Below, piece after piece: positions 5,631-9,665 of a stretch of DNA of 9,665 nt. The number at the start of each line of letters is the position of its first letter. The stretch's first letter is position 1. The stretch is taken from contig JAISBJ010000036.1 of assembly GCA_031266235.1 (NCBI GenBank), positions 1-9,665 of the forward strand. The letters run 5' to 3'. This DNA comes from Puniceicoccales bacterium. GTDB taxonomy: Bacteria; Verrucomicrobiota; Verrucomicrobiia; Opitutales; LL51. The notes under the pieces were generated by a model. That model was not told where the DNA came from and did no database searches. It was given only the letters and a program-made list of their open reading frames with translations. The position numbers and the translations under genes are program-made.

Positions 5631-7304
5631 TCAATATAATAATGTTTCATCGCGGTACCGTTGCATGTGAATGAGGGCCGCCGCCGACCGGAATTGCTGC
5701 GCTATTTTCTGGCGATTTTCTTCGACGCCCATTTCGTCCAAAATCATCTCGATGAGATAGTCGCTCAATTCCCGTTTACTTCTTTTTTCCAAATCCGTCA
5801 GCCGCCGCTCAAAAATAGCCGGATCAATGGCGTCCGGGACCTCCTTTTGCTCGAGCAGCACGATCTCCGCTTCCATTTTTCCCGTGAAAATGACCGGCGA
5901 TACGTCGCCCACCGCTAGGGCGAAAAGCGCCTCCTTTTCTTCCGGAGAAAGGGTCAAATGCTCAGCGATTTCCCCGTCATTTTTCGTGACCGTACCCTTT
6001 TTCTCGGTGGCAGTTTTTACGAAAATTTCATGAGTCAGCGGCCCCATTTCAGCCAATGTCTTCCGAATTTCCTTGACTTGGTCCGAAAAAATTTCTTCCC
6101 TCCTCTTCGCCAGAAAATCGCGCGTCACCGCCTCCCGAACCTCCTCCAGCGGCGGGTAATACGCCGGGATGATCTCCCGATAGAGCAGGACACATATGTT
6201 CCCATTTTTGGCATGGATGGGGTCCGAATAGTAGCGATCGTTCGTCAAACTGGCCGCCACCGCCAGCGATTTTTCGTCAAAATATTCATTGCTCGTGGGC
6301 CGCCCCAGCTCAATGGCCCCTAGACTCCGCAGATCGAGCTCCCTGTCCCCGATGAGCCGCCTGAATTTGTCCGAATTGCGGGTGATATTTTTTTCGTAAA
6401 GATCGTAAGTAAATTGGTCCGCCGTCTCCAAAGCGAAGCGCTCGCAGGCATTCTCTTCGTAAATTTTCGTGATCGCAGCTCGCCACTCCGGCGACCCCTC
6501 CGTCAAATGGTGGAATTGATTTTTGTGCGAATCTTGAACTTTTTGTAAATCGATGCGGGTCGGCTCGGGAATCCGCCTGGCAAATGCATCCTTGGAAAAT
6601 TCCACGTAGTCCACAAGCATCCGCTCGTCCACCTTATAGGGCTCGGGATTTTCGTCAAAATATTGTTTGATTGCCTCTTCCGTTGGGGAGATCTCTCCGA
6701 TGAGTAGGGACGCGTCGAATTTGGCGATGGAGAAGAAGTATTTGGCCATGTCCTTGGAGGCGGCCGCCCGCGCCTGGACGTCCAACGCGTAGCCCTGCCC
6801 CGATAGCAGCGCTTCAATTTTGCCGATCCTGAAATCGTCGGCGACGGTGCGCTCAAAGAGACTCAATTGGGCGGGATTTTCATTGAATTGCTCGAGAAAT
6901 TGGTTATATTTGTTCGCGTCGAAGCGTTGGTCTTTCCCTCTAAATAGGGAATAATTTTCGACGAAATTTTGCAGCAGCGTTTTATTGGGGGTCGGAATCT
7001 CGAGATCGTCGGCCAATTTTAGTGTGGCGATGCGCGATAGGGTGGCGTATTCCTGCAGTTGCCCGTTCCAAATGAAAACTTGCTGCAGCTGCGAACTGAG
7101 TTCCACTTCCTGGAGCAGTTGGGCGGCCTCCTTTTGGGAAGAGAGATTGCGGCCAAAAATTTTTTTCGCCTGGCCCCGCGTATTCCGCCCGATCCCCGGC
7201 GAAGACCCCACGGTAAAGACAAAACTGATGGTAACGATGACCAGTAGAATGGAAAACAGCCACTTGTGGTGTTTCTGCAAAACCCTTTGTAGAAAAGAAA
7301 TCAT
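5631..7304 (-). CDS. PpiD/SurA-like membrane-anchored periplasmic folding protein
   Basis: 557 residues. A short cytoplasmic N-terminus (MISFLQRVLQKHHK) leads into one membrane helix (~15-31) and then a large periplasmic part, the topology of PpiD. The segment FTVGSSPGIGR (~30-40) after the anchor resembles Verrucomicrobial homologues. Residues ~45-215 fit the helical SurA/PpiD N-terminal chaperone domain (SPTEEAIKQYFDENPEPYKV at ~206-225 is the usual linker). Residues ~225-395 correspond to the parvulin-type prolyl isomerase region, recognisable mainly from SLAVAASL...YSDPIHAKNGNICVLLYREIIPA (~346-381); the active-site pattern is weak, so it may act mainly as a chaperone for exported proteins. 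The C-terminal ~150 residues are charged and helical. A GGAG Shine-Dalgarno lies 5 nt before the ATG. The upstream spacer holds a prepilin tail remnant and A/T repeats, so it is probably transcribed independently or by read-through. Confidence 0.85.
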   Translation of the reverse strand: MISFLQRVLQKHHKWLFSILLVIVTISFVFTVGSSPGIGRNTRGQAKKIFGRNLSSQKEAAQLLQEVELSSQLQQVFIWNGQLQEYATLSRIATLKLADDLEIPTPNKTLLQNFVENYSLFRGKDQRFDANKYNQFLEQFNENPAQLSLFERTVADDFRIGKIEALLSGQGYALDVQARAAASKDMAKYFFSIAKFDASLLIGEISPTEEAIKQYFDENPEPYKVDERMLVDYVEFSKDAFARRIPEPTRIDLQKVQDSHKNQFHHLTEGSPEWRAAITKIYEENACERFALETADQFTYDLYEKNITRNSDKFRRLIGDRELDLRSLGAIELGRPTSNEYFDEKSLAVAASLTNDRYYSDPIHAKNGNICVLLYREIIPAYYPPLEEVREAVTRDFLAKRREEIFSDQVKEIRKTLAEMGPLTHEIFVKTATEKKGTVTKNDGEIAEHLTLSPEEKEALFALAVGDVSPVIFTGKMEAEIVLLEQKEVPDAIDPAIFERRLTDLEKRSKRELSDYLIEMILDEMGVEENRQKIAQQFRSAAALIHMQRYRDETLLY

Positions 7305-7320
7305 AACGCTCCAGACCCAG

Positions 7321-7605
7321 TGATAAAATATTTAAGGAAATTTCAAGCCATTCTTGAAAAATATCGCGAAGATTAGGGCAGGTAGCGGAAAATGTGATAT
7401 TCTTGATGGGTTGCCTGATCGGAGCGGTTGCCCTGGGAATCGGCAATTTTAGCGACATTGACGCGGGGAGTATAAATTTTGATGGTGAAATATTTAAAAA
7501 AGACGATGAAATATTTTAAAAAATTTCAAACTGTTTTTAAAAATATTGCGGAGCAATGATGAAATGTTTAAAAAAATCAAATTATTTTTAAAAATATCGC
7601 AAGCA
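7321..7605. repeat. A/T-rich imperfect direct repeats of ~50 bp in the spacer
   Basis: The spacer holds three related units, 7321-7372, 7504-7556 and 7557-7605, plus a fragment at 7483-7503. The shared plan is TGATGAAATATTTAAAAAAATTTCAA, then about 7 nt, then TTTTTAAAAATATYGC. Units 1 and 3 directly adjoin the stop codons of the remnant tail and of the real prepilin gene, so tail plus unit repeat as one block. Unit 3 contains a perfect 14-bp palindrome (7583-7596). No promoter or gene other than the tail remnant is seen in this ~300-nt stretch. Confidence 0.8.
7373..7480 (-). pseudogene. Remnant 3' end of a second prepilin-like gene
   Basis: Reads KIYTPRVNVAKIADSQGNRS and on to HIFRYLP and TAA. 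The intact gene 143 nt away ends KLYAFSVNVAKTADSQGNRS...HIFRYLP. Over the last 30 codons 83 of 90 bases agree, and six of the seven differences are silent third-position changes (the other is T to I). The six codons before that diverge more, and further upstream homology is lost in A/T repeats. No start codon or signal peptide remains, so it is a fragment, not a gene. Confidence 0.88.
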
Positions 7606-7989
7606 TTAGGGCAGGTAGCGGAAAATGTGGTATTCTTGATGGGTGGCCTGATCTGAGCGATTGCCCTGGGAATCGGCAGTTTTGGCGACGTTGACACTAA
7701 AAGCATATAATTTTTGGCTAATGTTAGGCACCTGGCTTTTGGCTTTTATGTCCATTTTCCATTTTTCCGCGTCGAGGCCCATCTCGATGGAAGCGTCCGG
7801 CCCCATCGAACTTTTGATGCAATTGGTGAGGACCGCGGCGATTACACCGGCGTTGGGATCCGCTTCGTCCGCTTCGCCATATAATTTCAGGCCGACCAAA
7901 AATCCCTGCGTCACAACCCCAGCAAATAGCGCAAAAATCGACAACCCAATGATCACTTCAATCAGCAAATACCCCCTTCGTTTGGCCAT
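7606..7989 (-). CDS. Prepilin-like protein (type IV pilin/pseudopilin N-terminus)
   Basis: 127 residues. The N-terminus MAKRRGYLLIEVIIGLSIFA is a class III (prepilin) signal: a basic leader, cleavage expected after G6, Glu at +5 of the mature form (E11) and a ~20-residue hydrophobic helix. The +1 residue is Tyr in place of the usual Phe or Met. The rest (~30-127) is a small soluble domain without recognised motifs. Such proteins are minor pilins or pseudopilins of type IV pilus or type II secretion assemblies and need a prepilin peptidase coded elsewhere. The gene follows malQ by 228 nt. It is flanked by the malQ tail remnant upstream and a remnant of a near-identical prepilin C-terminus downstream. 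There is no Shine-Dalgarno. A TATCAT box lies 6 nt before the ATG. Confidence 0.85.
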   Translation of the reverse strand: MAKRRGYLLIEVIIGLSIFALFAGVVTQGFLVGLKLYGEADEADPNAGVIAAVLTNCIKSSMGPDASIEMGLDAEKWKMDIKAKSQVPNISQKLYAFSVNVAKTADSQGNRSDQATHQEYHIFRYLP

Positions 7990-7995
7990 GGCCCA

Positions 7996-8023
7996 ATGAT
8001 ATGGATTTTTTTCCCGGATGCAA
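7996..8023 (-). promoter_or_regulatory. Weak candidate promoter of the prepilin-like gene
   Basis: Minus-strand TTGCAT (8018-8023, 3/6), 16-nt spacer, TATCAT (7996-8001, 5/6). The -10 ends 6 nt before the ATG, which would give a leaderless mRNA. The -35 is poor, so support rests on the -10 and on the same geometry at other genes here. Confidence 0.3.
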
Positions 8024-8029
8024 GGGCGA

Positions 8030-8103
8030 TTATCGGCCGTAGAGCGAGGCGTGGGATTTTAATTGCGGGGCCATTTTTTTGAGCTCCAGGAATTGTCTCG
8101 GAA
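8030..8103 (-). pseudogene. Remnant 3' end of a second malQ copy
   Basis: Codes for PRQFLELKKMAPQLKSHASL and on to YGR and TAA, matching the end of the intact malQ 188 nt away (PEQFLELKKMAPQLKSYASL, then YGR). Over the final 22 codons, 61 of 66 bases agree and four of five differences are silent; the fifth changes Y to H. Upstream, homology ends abruptly. It lies 40 nt before the prepilin start. The 114 nt between it and the malQ stop hold only A/T-rich sequence. Confidence 0.88.
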
Positions 8104-8184
8104 ATTTTTGCCGTCGGCTCGAGCACGGGCCAGTGGCGTCGATTTTTTTCCGAAATATTAATTTTTCCTTAAATGTGAAAGCGA

Positions 8185-8217
8185 AATGTAAAAACAAGAG
8201 CAAGAATGTAAAAACAA
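8185..8217. repeat. 13-bp direct repeat abutting the malQ stop codon
   Basis: AATGTAAAAACAA occurs at 8185-8197 and 8205-8217, a 20-bp period; the second copy touches the malQ stop. On the malQ transcript it reads TTGTTTTTACATT twice, without a stem for a terminator. Function unknown. Confidence 0.7.
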
Positions 8218-9665
8218 TTATCGGCCGTAGAGCGAGGCGTAAGATTTTAATTGTGGAGCCATTTTTTTGAGCTCCAGAAATTGCTCCGGAGTCATCCGCC
8301 ATTGCCAGTTGCCGCAGGGCGTCCCGGGGGCGTTGAACCGACCTTCGCTGCCCAACTCGAGCAGGTCTTGGGGAGAAATAATCCCCAAAAAACAGGGCGA
8401 ACGGTAAATTTCCGTTAAAAATTTCCAAGATATTTCATGATCTCCGATGCCAAAATAGCGGCGAATCTGGTCCCTCGCCGAGTCGCTGAGGCCGCCGTAC
8501 CAGCCGCGTAGCGTGTCATTGTCGTGGGTGCCGAGGTAGAGGACGGAGCGGGGGTGATGGCGATGGGGGAGGTAGAGATTGTTTGGGTCGTTGGAGAACG
8601 CGAATTGCAGCACCTTCATGCCCGGGAAATCCAATTTTTGCATCAAATTTCGGGCGCTTTCGTCCAGTTCACCGAGGTCTTCGGCGATGAACGGAATGCC
8701 TTCGAAGCAGCGGAACAAGGCTTCGCCGGGGCCCTTTTCCCACCTACCTTCTTTGGCGGTCGGGGCGTCGGGCGGGACGCTCCAGAAGCGATCGAATCCG
8801 CGGAAGTGGTCGAGGCGGAGGACGTCGAAGAGCTCGCGATTGCGCCGGATCCGCCGCTGCCACCAGTCGTAATGATTTTTCCCCAAAAAATCCCAGTCGT
8901 ACACGGGGTTGCCCCACAGTTGGCCGTTTTCCGTGAAATAATCGGGGGGGACGCCGGCGATGCGCAGGGGATTTAGGAGGCGATCCAGCTTGAAATTTTG
9001 GGGCTCGCTCCAGACGTCCGCGCTGTCTAAACCGGGGTAAATCGGGATATCTCCTATGATTTTTACGCCATTTTTATGGGCGTATTGCTTCAAATTTCCC
9101 CACTGATTTTGGGCAAAATATTGTAAAATTTCGTGGCCTTTGGCGTCCGCTAAGACGGATTCCGGCAATTTCGCCGCGGCGATTTTTTCGTACCGCCGGT
9201 AGGCGTTGGGCCACTCCATCCAAGATTTCCCACCGAAATGTTTTTTCAGCGCTGCAAATAAACTGTAGGGTCGGAGCCAGGGCGTATTTTCGCGGAAGTG
9301 CTGTAATTTTTTTTGCTCGCTTTGGGGGAAAATTTTGGGGATTTCCGGTAATAAATTTTGGAAAAAATTATAAATTTCTCCGAAAAAAACGCGGCTGTGG
9401 TGTACGCCATCGCCGGTGGAATTTATTGGGCTGGTGTCGATGCCGAGCGCTTTCAGATCGATGAAGTAGGGATTGAGGGCGAAAGCCGACGTACCCTGGT
9501 AGGGGGAATCGCCGTAGCTCGTGGGCGTCAGGGGGCAGACCTGCCAGAATTTTATCCCCGCCGACGCGAGGAAATCGATGAATGCGCAGGCGTTTTCGTC
9601 GAAACACCCTATCCCCGCCCGCCGGGCAGACAGGAAATATGCAGTCCCATTCCCATCGCCCGATG
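8218..9665 (-). CDS. malQ: 4-alpha-glucanotransferase (amylomaltase, GH77), apparent N-terminal frameshift, 5' end at window edge
   Basis: Cytoplasmic GH77 enzyme that transfers maltosyl and longer glucan units between alpha-1,4-glucans, used in maltodextrin and glycogen metabolism. About 465 codons read without a stop from 9612 to the TAA at 8218. Conserved blocks: FWQVCPLTPTSYGDSPYQ, IIGDIPIY...LDSADVW, the nucleophile region RLDHFRGF (Asp codon 8809-8811), the acid/base IAEDLG (Glu codon 8680-8682) and GTHDNDT (Asp codon 8521-8523), all intact. The expected N-terminal block is present but in another frame: MGMGLHISCLPGGR reads up to a C4 run at 9613-9616 (G4 on the coding strand), after which that frame meets TAG while GIGCFDENACAFIDFL continues in the shifted frame. 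One extra G would restore a normal MalQ. This may be a sequencing error or an early inactivating deletion; with no other lesion the body looks functional. The true start lies at or beyond the right edge. An ATG at 9217-9219 is too far inside to be the start. Confidence 0.92.
   Translation of the reverse strand, partial: SGDGNGTAYFLSARRAGIGCFDENACAFIDFLASAGIKFWQVCPLTPTSYGDSPYQGTSAFALNPYFIDLKALGIDTSPINSTGDGVHHSRVFFGEIYNFFQNLLPEIPKIFPQSEQKKLQHFRENTPWLRPYSLFAALKKHFGGKSWMEWPNAYRRYEKIAAAKLPESVLADAKGHEILQYFAQNQWGNLKQYAHKNGVKIIGDIPIYPGLDSADVWSEPQNFKLDRLLNPLRIAGVPPDYFTENGQLWGNPVYDWDFLGKNHYDWWQRRIRRNRELFDVLRLDHFRGFDRFWSVPPDAPTAKEGRWEKGPGEALFRCFEGIPFIAEDLGELDESARNLMQKLDFPGMKVLQFAFSNDPNNLYLPHRHHPRSVLYLGTHDNDTLRGWYGGLSDSARDQIRRYFGIGDHEISWKFLTEIYRSPCFLGIISPQDLLELGSEGRFNAPGTPCGNWQWRMTPEQFLELKKMAPQLKSYASLYGR

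Noticed and set aside
6982..7458. Minus-strand 158-codon frame overlapping the PpiD-like start
   Set aside because: It reads the prepilin tail remnant and the PpiD-like gene out of their true frames; the true frames carry the recognised motifs.
8030..8428. Minus-strand 132-codon frame ending in the malQ-like tail
   Set aside because: It begins inside malQ in a wrong frame, runs through the spacer and enters the remnant tail by chance; only the tail has homology.
8524..8976. Plus-strand 150-codon frame opposite malQ
   Set aside because: Antisense shadow of a highly conserved GH77 gene, with low-complexity composition and no family signal.
9605..9625. Programmed ribosomal frameshift in malQ
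   Set aside because: The junction is a short G4 run without a slippery heptamer or an evident stimulatory structure, and the family does not use frameshifting; a base deletion or sequencing error is simpler.

Overview
The window is a bacterial chromosome segment of compact genes separated by short, strongly A/T-rich spacers. The coding DNA is of medium GC. The gene families point to the PVC group, most likely Verrucomicrobiota (Opitutae/Puniceicoccales-like). Three things suggest this: the long PpiD/SurA-like protein with its FTVGSSPGIGR-type segment after the membrane anchor, a CesT-type secretion chaperone, and a Bat-type VWA operon. This placement is inference from remembered family features, not from a search.

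Layout. Positions 1-2121 (minus strand) hold a tightly coupled operon: a DUF4381-like membrane protein, then BatA, then BatB. BatB is cut by the window edge. Both junctions are 4-base ATGA overlaps. Positions 2122-2344 are a divergent promoter region with a 77-bp sequence present twice at a 102-bp period. pheS (2345-3382) is the only plus-strand gene and has no pheT next to it. Convergent to it is a minus-strand pair: a CesT-family type III secretion chaperone (3854-4339) and, directly downstream, a small very basic protein of unknown function (3428-3838). Then follow a probable lipoprotein of a conserved uncharacterised family (4483-5574), a membrane-anchored PpiD/SurA-like periplasmic folding factor (5631-7304), a small prepilin-like protein (7606-7989) and malQ, a 4-alpha-glucanotransferase (8218 to the right edge), all on the minus strand.

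The most unusual structure lies at the gene boundaries. Downstream of malQ is a second, diverged copy of the last ~22 codons of malQ. Downstream of the prepilin gene is a second, diverged copy of its last ~30-36 codons. Upstream of the Bat operon is a second copy of its promoter plus a decayed start (TTG GAA AAG against ATG GAG AAA). The differences in the two tails are mostly silent third-position changes, so the remnants seem to derive from alleles or paralogues that were once under selection as coding sequence, not from fresh tandem copying. malQ itself shows an apparent one-base loss in a C4/G4 run near its N-terminus. Together these suggest a genome with repeated replacement or loss of gene copies, possibly host-associated given the type III chaperone.

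Operon-first genes tend to have a -10-like box only 6-11 nt before the start codon and little or no Shine-Dalgarno sequence, which hints at leaderless transcripts. Some internal or later genes (batB, the PpiD-like gene) have clear AGGA/GGAG motifs.
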